Source of the DNA: Candolleomyces eurysporus
Taxonomy: Eukaryota; Basidiomycota; Agaricomycetes; Agaricales; Psathyrellaceae
Direction: 5' to 3'
Assembly (NCBI GenBank): GCA_027579435.1
Contig: JANBPK010000807.1
Coordinates: forward strand, 62,001 to 126,000
Length of the DNA: 64,000 nucleotides
In this document: piece by piece, positions 36,801 to 47,948 of the stretch
Layout of the letters: each line of letters opens with the position of its first letter
Position numbering within the stretch: position 1 is the stretch's first letter
Notes under the pieces: generated by a model
The model's database searches: none
Told to the model about the DNA's origin: nothing
What the model saw: the letters and a program-made list of their open reading frames with translations, nothing else
Program-made: the position numbers and the translations under genes

Positions 36801-37036
36801 AGTGGGCTCCACCGCGGCGTGGACAAGACGTTCAAGATGGACTCGGACTCTGACCTCATGGCACTATGACCACTTTTTGCCAAGTGGCCTCCAAACAAGT
36901 CGGCCTAGCAAGATGGTGTCAGTATCTTTCACCGAGGTATAAAATCTGGCGTAAATTCGTCGTAGATCCTCAGCCCAAAGAGCCCCAGAAACCTAGCTTC
37001 CAAAGCCTCTCGAACACTCTCATCCTCTTATTCAAC
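33815..37036. other. 3.2 kb without a supported gene
   Basis: Only short open stretches (under 115 codons) occur, without domain features, conserved splice patterns or repeats I can recognise. The right end (from about 36850) is the promoter of hydrophobin 1. Absence of Ns and mixed composition argue against an assembly gap; it may hold decayed genes or a non-coding transcript. Confidence 0.45.
36938..36944 (+). promoter_or_regulatory. TATA box of hydrophobin 1
   Basis: TATAAAA lies 99 bp before the start codon, similar in position to the TATA box of hydrophobin 2. Confidence 0.55.
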
Positions 37037-37489
37037 ATGCAATTCAAGGTCGCTGTTACCCTCGCCGCTTTGGCCGCGGTTGCCTCTGCCACGCCCACCC
37101 CCCCGTGCTGAGTGCTCCACTGGCCCTATCCAGTGCTGCAACAGCGTGCAGGCAGCTGGGGCCCCCGATGTTGCCAAACTCCTTGGCCTCTTGGGCGTCG
37201 TCGTCCAGGACGTTAACATCCCGGTCGGAGTCACTTGCTCTCCAATCTCGGTTATTGGCGTTCCCGGTAACTCCTGGTAGGTCTTCTTTGACTGAGATTG
37301 AGAATGAGGCGTGGTACTGATGTCAAAAAATGTAGCTCTGCCCAGACTGTCTGCTGCCAGAATAACAGCTTTAGTAAGAATTTTGAGACAATTTCATGAC
37401 TTAACGAGCAAGAGCTGACTTCTTCCTTTCAATTGACAATAGATGGAGTTGTTGCGATTGGGTGCACCCCGATCAACATCAACGTCTAA
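37037..37489 (+). CDS. Class I hydrophobin 1, apparent 1-bp frameshift
   Basis: Three exons (37037-37276, 37336-37373, 37443-37489) encode 107 residues if one C is removed from the seven-C run at 37098-37104; as given, the frame stops just after the signal peptide. The peptide MQFKVAVTLAALAAVASA is a secretion signal. The cysteine pattern is C-X6-CC-X32-C-X12-C-X5-CC-X12-C, that of class I hydrophobins, which self-assemble into amphipathic films at air-water interfaces of aerial hyphae and fruit bodies. Introns fall at the same places as in the second gene 2.5 kb away. The lesion is in a homopolymer, so a sequencing error is at least as likely as a true pseudogene. Confidence 0.85.
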
Positions 37490-39454
37490 GCGTTCAATTG
37501 CTGTGGATATTGCAGTTCTTAAATAGTTCAATCCGTGTTCTGCATAGCTCCGTCTCCAGCGTAGTCTTCCCTGTCCATGCGTCTCTTTGTCGATTCGTCT
37601 CTGTAAGAATGTAATTTTACGTCGTCTTTATGAATCCTTTTGAAACGCTTCAATCATAAACACAGGCGAGATGCAGCCAGAACCTACAAAGTAAACAGAG
37701 ACAAATACGGATTTGCTTTGAACAGCACCCGCGCCCGAGTTTCTTTGTTCTCTTCCATGATTCTTTGCACATTACACTCCTTGGGTTGTGGTCTTCATCG
37801 GTGCTTTTACTATATTAATACTCTTGGACTCATCCATCGGCCTACCCACTCCACCAACAACTGTGAACGCATTTAATTCCCACCGATCGTACCACTTATT
37901 ACCCTCCGCTTGACCTCGTTGCGTTCTTCACCTTCAAGGGTGCGTCTGCCACGGACTCAAAATATTATCTGATTAGGTTTTAAGGTTATTTAATACCGAA
38001 GTCATGCGTCGGCGAGTGCTCGGGAAGGCAACGCACGGAACCCGAACTCCTCACAGGGAGTCGTCATCTCAATTATTTTCAACAACCCTGTGTACGTCCG
38101 TTTGATCACGATTTTATTAATATGCTGTGATTGAAGGTGTAAAGACATTCAACGCTAGGAGAAGGTATGACGAATGCTCTGGCGGGGGCTATGTCACCCG
38201 GATTCAGTGCAATGCTTCTTCGGACATGTTCCTTGCTTCGAATCCTATTTCTTTGGCAGGCTTACTCCGACTCGGCGGCGATTTTGAAATTGAAAACGAC
38301 TTGGACGTGGAGTGTCGCTCTTTGATCGGTGGTATGCGATCAAGCTACTCTGGCTTTCTTGGAACTGGATGATCTACCCTGCCTATCTGGTCGGTGGAGG
38401 CGGCTTCGTATGTTTTTGCTCCAGGTGCTTCTTTCGCCTTGCGTCTGCGCTATATTTGAGTCGTACTGCTCATAAAGCGCGCTCTACCTTCCTCTTGATG
38501 GAAACCTTGGGTTTCTTGGCCCAAGGGAATGCCTTCAGTGACGAAAGCTGCATCATAGTGTGCTACAAATGAAGCGTGTCGATGTTGCTCCACGGATGCG
38601 CGTTTCTCTGCTTGAAAGTGTCGTAAGTCGATCCGTCAATGCTCCTTTTTGTTGCGCATATCCTTTCAATCTTGTTGCTGAAGGCCCCACCTAAAGTTGC
38701 GTTTGTAACCAGGGTGGTCCCACGACATTTAGACCACTTGTGGTGTAGGCCGTGTAGGGTCGCCCGTTCACAGAGAAGACAAACCCCAAGTCTCAGTTTC
38801 ATCGAACCCCGCTATGTCATGCTTTGCAGTAGGTCTCCCGATCCGTGGATGGTCAACTCAGGATTTTCCGGTCCGTCTTTCGGACATCCAAATCGAGGGT
38901 GTGGTCTCGAGTTTGGCGAATTCTGAAGCAATCCTCGCCTCAAGGGTAAGAGGTTCGAACTGGCGACTCTGGTCAATCAAGATCAAGAAGGCTCAATCAG
39001 GGCTCAATGACGTTTTGGGGATTTCACTGGTCGCGATATTCTTGGAAACAAAATTTCCCCGAATGTGACAACTTGCCTATATCGGAGTTGCGGGACCTTT
39101 TTGTCTTCCTGACTTAATTTGCATTCGCTTGTGCGAAATTCTTGCGATACGCTTTGACAAAACAGGAGGATCGTCTGTCCGGTTTCGCTCTGTTTGTTTG
39201 GTTTTCCTCTCACATGTCTACTAACGACGTCGTTTCATGAGAGGTGTGACGCGCATTCAACTCTATTTCAGTCAAGCATTCGTCACTGAATTGCTTTTAC
39301 TCTGGAAATGTGCTGTTTGCGAAGTTCTACCCGCTCCACTGCTCCACCTCTTCGCGACGGTGAACTGCTCACCGTGCATGCAGGTTGAAGAAATTTGTAT
39401 TGTTTGCAGACGGAACCTGGAGAACAAATAACAGATGATACGCGTCGAGAAAGA
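37490..39454. other. Intergenic between the hydrophobins
   Basis: About 2 kb without a supported gene; open stretches are short and lack domain features. It carries the 3' UTR of hydrophobin 1 and the promoter of hydrophobin 2. Confidence 0.45.
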
Positions 39455-39461
39455 TATAAAA
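39455..39461 (+). promoter_or_regulatory. TATA box of hydrophobin 2
   Basis: TATAAAA in the context GATATAAAAGCCC, 91 bp before the start codon. Confidence 0.6.
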
Positions 39462-39545
39462 GCCCACTGGTTTCAACCACCATTCCTCACTCGAACACTC
39501 TCTACTGTTCAGTTCAGCTTTTCAACAGCCCCCGCCCTCATAAAC

Positions 39546-40002
39546 ATGCAATTCAAGGCTCTCATCGCACTTGCTCTCGCTACAGTCGCAATTGCTGCCC
39601 CCAGTGGTGGCTTGCCGACTCCCATCCCGGCCAGTCAATGCAACACTGGACCAATTCAGTGCTGCGACAGCCTTCAAACTGCCGGCGCTCCTGCCGTGGC
39701 CCCCATACTTGCTCTACTGGGCGTTGTCGTTCAAGATGTCAACGTCCCCGTTGGTGTTACCTGCAGCCCTATCTCCGTCATCGGCGTTCCTGGAAATTCT
39801 TGGTAAATTCTTCTGGTTACGCGTCAATTCAAACTCATGCCTATTTGCCTCCACTGCCAGCTCTGCCCAGGCCGTATGCTGCGAGAAAAATGGTTTCAGT
39901 AAGTAGCTGATGCTTAGGCTCTGCACGGACGCTATCGCTAATGCCGACCTCATAGATGGCGTTGTTGCCATTGGCTGCACTCCCGTCGACCTCAACCTCT
40001 AA
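39546..40002 (+). CDS. Class I hydrophobin 2
   Basis: Exons 39546-39802, 39861-39898 and 39956-40002 encode 113 residues. A signal peptide (MQFKALIALALATVAIAAP) is followed by eight cysteines in the order C-X6-CC ... C-X12-C-X5-CC ... C. The stretch GVVVQDVNVPVGVTCSPISV is almost identical to hydrophobin 1, so the two are recent tandem duplicates; this copy has an extended N-terminal linker (SGGLPTPIPASQ). The frame is intact. It is expected to be secreted and to coat hyphal surfaces. Confidence 0.95.
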
Positions 40003-40689
40003 GCTGCCATTTCCAAGAGGCGGTGAAGAGGGCTTGGGTTGGATTCCGGTTTCGAGATCGATCAACTACAACCTTCCCTTCTCGTTTCTTCTGTAATTCG
40101 TGTACTTGTACGAGTGTATTGAGGACCCTGTCGTGCTTCTTAATCTGATGTTTTTGAATGAGCTTGAACTTCGGAGGCGCGCAGAAGTTTGGTAAGCGCC
40201 GATCCCCAGGCCCGTCCGGTCTCTGTGACTGAAAAACAGGCATTGCATGATTGGCACTCTCCCCCCGGGCGGAGGTTGTAATGAGGAAAGGGTCATTTAA
40301 ATATATTTCTGCGATTCGACATATTACGACGCATATGCTTCCAGTACGGCATATCTAGTTAGGGATATAATAGAAGGTGCATAGCTAGACCATAGAGCGG
40401 TAATCCTGACTATATCGAATTCCGGCCCTCGATTAGTTCCGGTTGAAACATCTCCGCCCCGTCCCGCCTCAGTCTTGGAATTGATCTTGCGTCGGCTAGC
40501 TTCTTCAGAGTCTTTGACTAGCCGTGGCCACGGTTTGACTGTCGCTGTCCCCCGGAACGTAGTACTGTCCATACCGTTCGTGAACCAGGTAGCTTGCAAA
40601 TGAAGCTTGAGTACCAGCGTTTTCCCAAGTCGAACTCATCCACAGCTCTGAGCCCATCACCCATAACGCAATTAAAGGCAGCTGTTCCT
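40003..40689. other. Intergenic, no supported gene
   Basis: Lies between the convergent hydrophobin 2 and the minus-strand BTB gene; contains 3' untranslated sequence and nothing else recognisable. Confidence 0.5.
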
Positions 40690-42442
40690 CTACTCTCCCG
40701 CCTCTTCTCGCCACATGAAGTAGGTTTCCATAAGGCTCCGAGCCCAACTTTTCGGGGTATTCATCCTCTGCATCCTCTGTTCTTCCCAGTCACACTCTTG
40801 CGTTCTGCTTTCCCGCAGTATTTGCCCATCCCCCTCCTCCAAGCTTTGCATTCTATCCCTATCTAATCCTCGAACGTCGTCGTTCGCTAAAGTTTGCCTC
40901 GCCCAGGTCTGCTTCCTTGCGTCGTCCAGCCTCCTTTCCTCTTCCTCCGCTCTTCGCCTTCCTTCTTCTCTCAGTCTTCGCGCTTCCTCCTCTTCAACCT
41001 TCCGTCTTTTTTCAAACTCCAGTCGTTTCCGTCTCTCCTTTTCTAGCCTCTCTCTCTCTATTCTTCGTCTCTCCTCTTCCTCCAACCTTTTCTTTTCTTC
41101 TTCCTGCGCTCTTCTTCGCCCTTCTTCCCGCAATTTCCGCCCTTCCTCTTCCTCCACCTTACGATTCTTCTCAAGCTCCAGCTTTCTCTTCCGCTCCTCC
41201 TCTAACCGTTCCTTTTCTAGCCTTCGTCTTTCCTCTTCTTCAATTCGTCGCCTTTCTTCTTCTTTCGCCCTTCTCATTTCCTCTTCCCTCAATCTTCGCT
41301 GTTCCTCTTCCTCACTCTTCCGCCGNTTTTTCGATTTCCCTCCTGCGCTTTTCCTCCTCCTCTCGCTGTTCCCTTTCTAACCTTCGCCTTTCTTCCTCCT
41401 CCTTCCTCCTCCTTTCCTCTTCTACCGCCCTTCTTCTCTGCTCTTCTCGCAGCCTCCGCCATTCGTCTTCTTCCCTCTTTCCCCTGTCCTCCGAGTCCCC
41501 TTCGCTCGACTCTTGCTTATCCCGCCCGTCCATCTCTTCTCTTTCCCCTGTCCCTGCATATCTCTCCTTGGTCGTGTGTTCCATTTCCAACCTCCCGAGG
41601 GCGCTAAGCTCATCCGAGAAGCTTGAAGCCACCTCGCGACACAAATTGTCACGATCAGTCCGTCCTACGTTCAGCTCGTGCCGAATAACATACAAGCGAA
41701 CAGTCGTACGATGACCGATCCACTCGCTCTCCTCTTCGCTTATACATTCCAATCTCGAGACGAGTTGGGTATAACCGCTCGATACCCATGTTGGCACGTA
41801 CGCCGCACGTCCGAAGATAATCCGTTCGAAGGGATCGTCAAGGTGAGCTTCGAGGTGCTCCTTTGCGAGCTCCCGAGCTGAATGGAAGTGCCAGAGAGTG
41901 GAGAGAGACAAGATGGTAAGCCATTCGTTTTTCGTGAAGTGTAGGGTTGTAGACGTTGTGTGACTGTGGATCATAATCGTATATCAGATTAACGAGAACA
42001 ATGACGACGCTACTGTGCTCCGCAGGGGTGACGGACGTACATTGGGAACAAGAATTTGAGGAAAATTCGGAATTGTGCGGCGGTGACGCCTTCGAGTATA
42101 ACTGGGAGTCCAGAATAGTGGACGCCGGCGGTCTTTAGAAGACCGAACTTCTCGGTAAAGTGGCTTGACCCAATAATGAATTGGTATCGAGGAACTTTGA
42201 ATATACAACCTTCAACCTGGAATTGGAGGTCAAAACCTCGAGGTATAATGTAACTCAATCGACGGGTGTGAGCCTACCAAAAATTCGACGGTATCCCAAT
42301 AATAGACACCGTCCCTGTCCGTTTTGGGAGTGACGCAATGAATCAGGGAACCACTAGTCGTTCTGGGCGTCTGTGTGTTGCGACGGTTGACATTTGGTGT
42401 CCCCCATCCCAACGGAGGTTGAAGCGAAGAAAGGTTGGTCAT
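40690..42442 (-). CDS. BTB/POZ protein with long coiled coil (dispersed copy)
   Basis: Exons 42442-42278, 42216-42041 and 41963-40690 give 537 residues after removing the N at 41326. The middle exon is exactly 176 nt, as in copies B, D and E, and the intron phases are the same. BTB motifs: VYYWDTVEFL, VEGCIFKVPRYQFIIGSSHF, VTAAQFRIFLKFLFP, FTKNEWLTILSLSTLWHFHSA, ESEWIGHRTTVRLYVIRHE. The tail is a 300-residue Glu/Arg/Lys coiled coil (RRRIEEEERRRLEKERLEEE type) and the protein ends in a tryptophan-containing segment (WARSLMETYFMWREEAGE). It lies 17 kb from the array, on the opposite strand and without a membrane-gene partner, so it was dispersed separately. Confidence 0.82.
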
Positions 42443-42574
42443 GAGAACGAGTGTCAGAGTGAGGGGACCGGTAGAGAGTACAACTGAGGGCTGAGGGCTG
42501 AGGGACAGTGACTGGGCCGTAATTGGCTGTGCCCGGTGCTAAGTATAAGTCCGTCCGTGAGTTAATTCGCTTCT

Positions 42575-42667
42575 CCGAAGGAACGAGGCAGGAACGAGGC
42601 AGGACGGGTTGAACCCCGCTCGGCATTGGCCGACCTCCGTGTTCCCGATCATGGGCGTCTATCAATG
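42575..42667 (-). promoter_or_regulatory. Conserved upstream element of the dispersed BTB gene
   Basis: On the minus strand this reads GATAGACGCCC, then AATGCCGAGCGGGGTTCAAC and two copies of an 11-bp unit (CTGCCTCGTTC), ending with CTTCGGAGAAGCG. It is clearly related to the elements upstream of BTB genes B and D, about 180 bp before the start codon. Confidence 0.5.
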
Positions 42668-43149
42668 ACGACTGTAGCAGTGCTTATTCACTCCGTTCAG
42701 GCCTGGTTACCATGCGGTATGGCATCATCTCTTCAACGTTTTACTGCACACACGCACGTTTATCAGCACAAATCTCGAGAAAAAAATTTCGAGAATATAT
42801 GCTTTCCAGTATCAGACTAGGCAGGCCTGTTGGCACTCCAATTGACACCATTTTCGCTGCTAGTCGGGCCCGTAGGAGATTTTCTTTGTGAACTCAGATG
42901 TGTTTGAACCTGTACCAAACACTTCTCTGACCCTGACCCTTGAGAGTGTTTTACATCCTCGAGCCTCTTTTAAAATAGACGTGCCAAGTATATCTTGTCG
43001 CTTGTTACGTCTGTGTATATGACGCTCTTTGCCTCGTTGCCAGATGAAGATTCCGAACGAAATTCAACTTTATCGGGTATATACATGCTGACCAAGAAAG
43101 GAAAAGATCCAATAAACATCTCTAAGAAACATAGTCGCCACAACCCAGA

Positions 43150-45494
43150 TCACCTAGAAACCTCCATAATCTCGAACTCGTTTATACTTCCCAACGACCC
43201 AGACGTTCGCTTCCCCTTCGAACTACTCGCCGAATTTCTCCTACTGGACGGCGGGGACTGCGCACGAGAGCTTCCCCCAGCACCATTCGAACTTGCACCG
43301 TTGCCGGCAGTTGCGAAAGTTGCAGTCGTAGGGGAAGTGGTGGCAGCCCACTTGATAGAACTAGCCTTCGACGGCGACAATGGCATCATCGACGCCAAAG
43401 TCTCCCCATCAAGACCAGTCATACTGCTCGAATATTCAACAATCGACGCCATCGGGTTCTTCTCCAACGTCATCCGCACCGACTCCAACGTCCTTCCGAG
43501 CGCCAATATCCTGACTTCTTTGGGCAATCTCGTCAGATTGTCGCCAAGCACTGATAACAATTCTTCTAATTGTGATTCGGAACATTGGTCGAGGTCGTCG
43601 ATGATGATGACGACGGGATCGAATTTCGATAAAGTCCCGACCTGCTTTGCGGTTTCGCCCTTCCCTCTCGAATGCACTTGCAATGGCACGATGATGAGTC
43701 GGTTAAAGAGCTCAGCAAAGTCCAACTCGTCGATACCAGCTGATTGAACGGCGTTGGCAACACCTTGGCTCAAGCCCTCGACATAAGACGCGAGTTGGAA
43801 CGCCAGCGTCCGCGTCATAGCATTCAGAGAGGGAGGTTCGGTGTAAATCGAGTCTTCAGCTGAGTGGTTATCAAAGCTGAAGTATGCTGATGGCACATCG
43901 ATCTGGCCGAACACCTCCATTAAGGTGGTCGCAAGCTGCGTCTTTCCACAGCTTCCAGGGCCGTGCAGCCACAGAAGACGTTTGACGTCGGCGTATGAGG
44001 AGAGAAGTGACCACGAGGAGACGGTCTGGATGGTTGCAGGAGGATGCCTCGCTGAGATTCGACATGGTCTAGATGGCTCTATGTCGAAGATTGGGTTCAG
44101 CTTTGAGACAATGGCAGAGTTCGATGCTACGGATATGATCCACGTTAAACTAAGCTCTGTCACTAGCTTCAAGGTGATTGAGCAACGTACCCGCGAAGAC
44201 TTTACGGAGCCCCGCCCGTTGGCCGAGAATGGAATTATCAAACGATTTAACGCTGCCATTAAGCAGATGTTTATCAAAGGTATCGAAATCCTTCGTCGTG
44301 GAAAGGATCTCGTCAACGACTTCCTTCTTTGCAACTACATAACCACATAACCTTGATTAGAAATCAGACGGAGATGAACGACTGACTCACAGCTGAGTGG
44401 ATTTCGAAGACACTGTTCTAGGAATCTGAGAGAGTGGACGATGTTCAAGAGAACTTGTCCGTAGAGTTGGATGATCAGATCTGCGGATTGACCAGCAGTA
44501 GCAGACCGGATGTGTGTGATTGCAGTTCTATACGACCGAAGGAGATGCAAGACATGAAAATCGTCAATCGTGTCATTATCCATGAGCTTAAAGGTGCATC
44601 AACACAAGGCTCACAAGGTGAGTTTTTCGATATGACGACTCACCGGTACCATCGATGCAAACAAGCCTGAGGTAACATCGATCAATGTCTTCGCTTTCTG
44701 AAGACGGGACAGAGATGTGAGCCGAAGAATAACGCCGTAAAGTGAAGACGTACTGAAGTATTGGAAATGCTTCCACTCAGAAGTTCCAACTCCTTCACAA
44801 AGACGAGTTTCTCATTCTCCAGGCCGTGCCTGTTCTTAGTCTTTACCTCTTGGCCGAGCTGAGCAACGTGATGATTCATCTGCTCTCGGCTCAAGAATTC
44901 CCGAAGGCGAAGCAACAGAGAAGGAGCCTCTGCTGTAGCTTCACCGACTGGGACAAGCGGAATGGAGAAGTCTGGGGCGAGTGTGAGTAGAGCCATACAG
45001 GAGATGGCGTGAACACCGACCTGTGGGCACCATCTTGTCTTTCGTCGCGATATCTGCTTCATGGCGCAACTCGAGGAGTTCCTTGAGAGTGTAAGCCCGG
45101 GACTCAGCGATCTTCGTTGGCTTGAGCAGAGGCGCGACAGAGTCAATGACAACGAAAGTGAATTCCGTCTCAGGCCTCAAACCACTCAGTCTTCAGAGCA
45201 CATACCATCAGCTACATATGAAGATGATACGAATAGGAGCACGAACATGTTGCTGTTCTCACACCATTCAGGCTCGTGAGCCTTGCGAAAAGAGGTCACT
45301 GAACTCTTGACTTTCTTATCCTTTATCATGTACTTGACGTAGACAGCGGCATTAGGTGTTCCACCATTCTTCTTTCTAAGGTTGAAGCACTTGCGGACTG
45401 CACCAATGGAGTGAGTCGGTTATCGATGGTGTGCAGCAGACTAGCCACGCTGCGACCGGATGGCACTTACAAGTGAGTTGGAGTTCGGACCCAT
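43150..45494 (-). CDS. C2 domain-NACHT NTPase (NLR-like, STAND class)
   Basis: The 3' exon (about 44107-43150) encodes a NACHT NTPase: Walker A GPGSCGKTQLA, the FSFDNHSAEDS strand, MTRTLAFQLA, a Walker B VVIIIDDLDQCSE and a sensor-like EVRILALGRT. Upstream, an exon (44350-44174) encodes KKEVVDEILSTTKDFDTFDK, and further exons lead to a C2-like N-terminus (NAAVYVKYMIKDKKVKSSVT ... EPEWCEN ... ETEFTFVVIDS, 45370-45080). The order C2, helical spacer, NACHT is common in mushroom STAND proteins, which act as signal-dependent switches. Here no WD40, TPR or ankyrin repeats follow; after the NACHT core the protein ends in a Ser/Ala/Pro-rich tail (SSSKGKRTSGSLGS). Exon borders in the 5' half are uncertain, so coordinates are the outer limits. 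Two open stretches suggest additional introns. Confidence 0.65.
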
Positions 45495-46219
45495 GGTTGC
45501 TATTGCTGTGGGTGAACAATCAGTCAGGAAGGTCCACAACCCAGAAACGCAACGAAACGAACAAGTCGGAAATCTCTCCCATGGTAGGCTGCGGTAGGTG
45601 CNGGGGGGTTGAGTGAGTTTCGCCCGTTCGGAATGCTGCTCGGATATATATCTTCGTGGCCTTCACAGCTTTGAGGCGCCAATCAGGTAATGTATACATG
45701 CCTGTAAAATTACAAGATTATTATGGAAGTTGCGTCAGCGACGGTCGCCAAGTTCCTCATGTTCTGTGGACGCTCATCGCGTGCCAGTTCGCCAAGACAC
45801 CTTGATGGAGTTTCGAACCTTTTGACTCAAACGTCAGACATCCTTGGCAGACACAAGGGGACCGAACGGGGTACGATCCATTCGACAGCATTCATGGCAG
45901 CTGTAGAAGAAAAATTAAAAAGAAGAGTGAAACGAGGCTGCAGCATGTTGTTGGCTAGAAGGTGGAAGAGAACCGGTCCACACGGACTCCCGGACGGAAT
46001 CCGGCGAGCGGAGGCACACGATGTTGATCCGTTGAACATGCATCCACGTGACGCCCGATGCTTCGTGTCATCGCTCTGCACCAAGTCTCTCTCCACCTCT
46101 CTACGACCTCCAATCTCCTAAGGCTGCAAGCCTCTTCTACCTTCAATAAAACCAGGCGTTGGGTCCGCGCTCCAGGAACATACACTGGCTGGCAATACAC
46201 GATTCTAGGACATTAAACC
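45495..46219. other. Divergent promoter region
   Basis: Separates the NACHT gene (leftward) and the lectin gene (rightward). A 132-codon open stretch at 45723-46121 has no domain features and I do not call it. One N (45602) sits beside a G-run. Confidence 0.45.
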
Positions 46220-47948
46220 ATGTCGTCAAGATCCTGGACGTTGCTTTCAATATGCCTTGTTCTGGCTCAGGTTTTCTTTGGCGTTGCACTGGCGAAGGAC
46301 GATAAAACCAAGCTGGGCAACAGTACGATAGAAAGGGTGAGTACACTGCAGTACTGTCTTGTCATTAAGCGCCTGTTTCGATGGCAATTCATGGCACAAT
46401 TATCGCTATGAAGCCAATGGAACCTTCCATCGTCCTTGATGTCGGATTGAGACCAAAACTAATCATTGTTTTCTATTAGACTGTGCAATTGAGAACACAC
46501 TCAATATACGCTCCATATATCGATCAAGACCTACAAAACAGGTACGTTGCCCACCACGATATCCGCAAATGGACCCTGACCTTATCCTTCCAGATGGTGG
46601 GACTTTGGCGCCGATGCCTACGTTGCAAGTTGACTTCTCTTCTGAGCAAAATACAACGCTTACCATGTCTTAGAATACCAACAAACACATCCGCCTCACC
46701 CAGAACAAGCCTTCTCAAATGGTTCGCGTCAAGTTGTTCTTCGTGTCTTCAAACTCCCAAACTCAACTATTTTTATAACCCATAGGGCTGGCTATGGTCA
46801 CGACTAGCTCTCACAGCTTCAAATTATGTTATTGAAACAGAATTTAAGGTTTGACCCTGAGCCCCGTTACTGTCTCCACCTGATTAAAACTTGCCTTACA
46901 GATTAGCGGCGACCCTAGTCACTTGTACGGTGACGGTATGGCAATGTGGATAACCACCGAACGTGTGCAAGAAGGTCCCATCTTTGGCAACAAAGGTGCG
47001 CTCCTTCCAATTGCTTCATTATGTCGCTAACTATAAGTCCCCTTATTGCGGTCTGCTAGACTCCTTCAAAGGCCTTGGTATTATCCTCGACACATACGCC
47101 AACGACCGACATGGCTACGGTTTCCCTAGGGTGATCGGTGTGCTCCTCGACGGCAAGACGCAATACGACTATGGTAATGACGGAGACTCTCAAGCGCTCG
47201 GTGGTTGCTCGGTTCGTCGTTTTTAACTCTGGCTCCTGCCATTTTGCAACAGCCTCGCTTATGTTCCATCTGCGCGGCTCAGGTCAACTTCCGCCGCACG
47301 AATGTTGCCACCAAGCTCAAGGTGACATATGTGAAGGATTCGTTCCTCGATGTCAAGATCCAGTACAAAGCCTGTCAGTCTAGCCTCTCCCCGTTTCTTT
47401 GGGGTTTCCCTGAAGTGAAACTGACGACAACACATTTATTTCATCTTAAAACCATTAAACAGGGGATGACTGGACCGACTGCTTCTTCATTCCCAATATC
47501 ACCCTCCCTACGAACCCTTACCTCGGTTTCTCGGCAATGACAGGCGACGTTTCCGACGCACACGAGTAAGCCTGCCCCCCTTCACCTCCTGAACCCTAAC
47601 GAAATTAATTTTCTCGTAATACCTAGCATCATCTCCGTAACGAGCTACTCTGCCATCCTCTCTCCACCGGAAGCTCCCAAGAATGTCATGAAAAAGACCA
47701 AACTCTGGCGACCCAGCGATGAAAGCACCGGCGGAAGTTCCTGGTTCGGTCTCCTCTTCAAACTCGCTTTGTTCGTAGGCGTCTGCGCTGGAGGCTGGTA
47801 CGGCTACCAGGAGTACCTGCGAAGACAGCGATATGGCGGTGCCGGCGGGTTCAATCTCGGTGGAGGACTTGGGAGCGCAGGCCTTGGGAGTGCTGGCTTT
47901 GGAGGTCCCCCGAGTGGTGGGTTGTACGCTAACAGCAAGAGGTTCTAG
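46220..47948 (+). CDS. L-type lectin cargo receptor (ERGIC-53/VIP36/Emp47 family)
   Basis: Ten exons close in frame to 359 residues (46220-46336, 46480-46541, 46594-46621, 46674-46721, 46786-46848, 46902-46995, 47060-47211, 47283-47373, 47463-47565, 47627-47948). A signal peptide (1-25) precedes the luminal L-type lectin domain: HSIYAPYIDQDLQNRWWDFG, NTNKHIRLTQNKPSQMG, GDGMAMWITTERV, FKGLGIILDTYANDRHG, YLGFSAMTGDVSDAHDI. The aspartate and asparagine in LDTYAND are the usual metal/sugar ligands. A transmembrane helix (FGLLFKLALFVGVCAGGWYGY) and a glycine-rich cytosolic tail ending in NSKRF follow. Family members ferry high-mannose glycoproteins between ER and Golgi. One donor (46622, gttgca) is weak but is required by the family alignment. 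Confidence 0.9.

Noticed and set aside
38931..38985. Sequence ggttcgaactggcgac resembling a tRNA T-arm
   Set aside because: No matching anticodon or acceptor arms at the right distance.
45723..46121. 132-codon open stretch between the NACHT and lectin genes
   Set aside because: No domain features, no homologue I recognise, and it lies in what must be the divergent promoter region.
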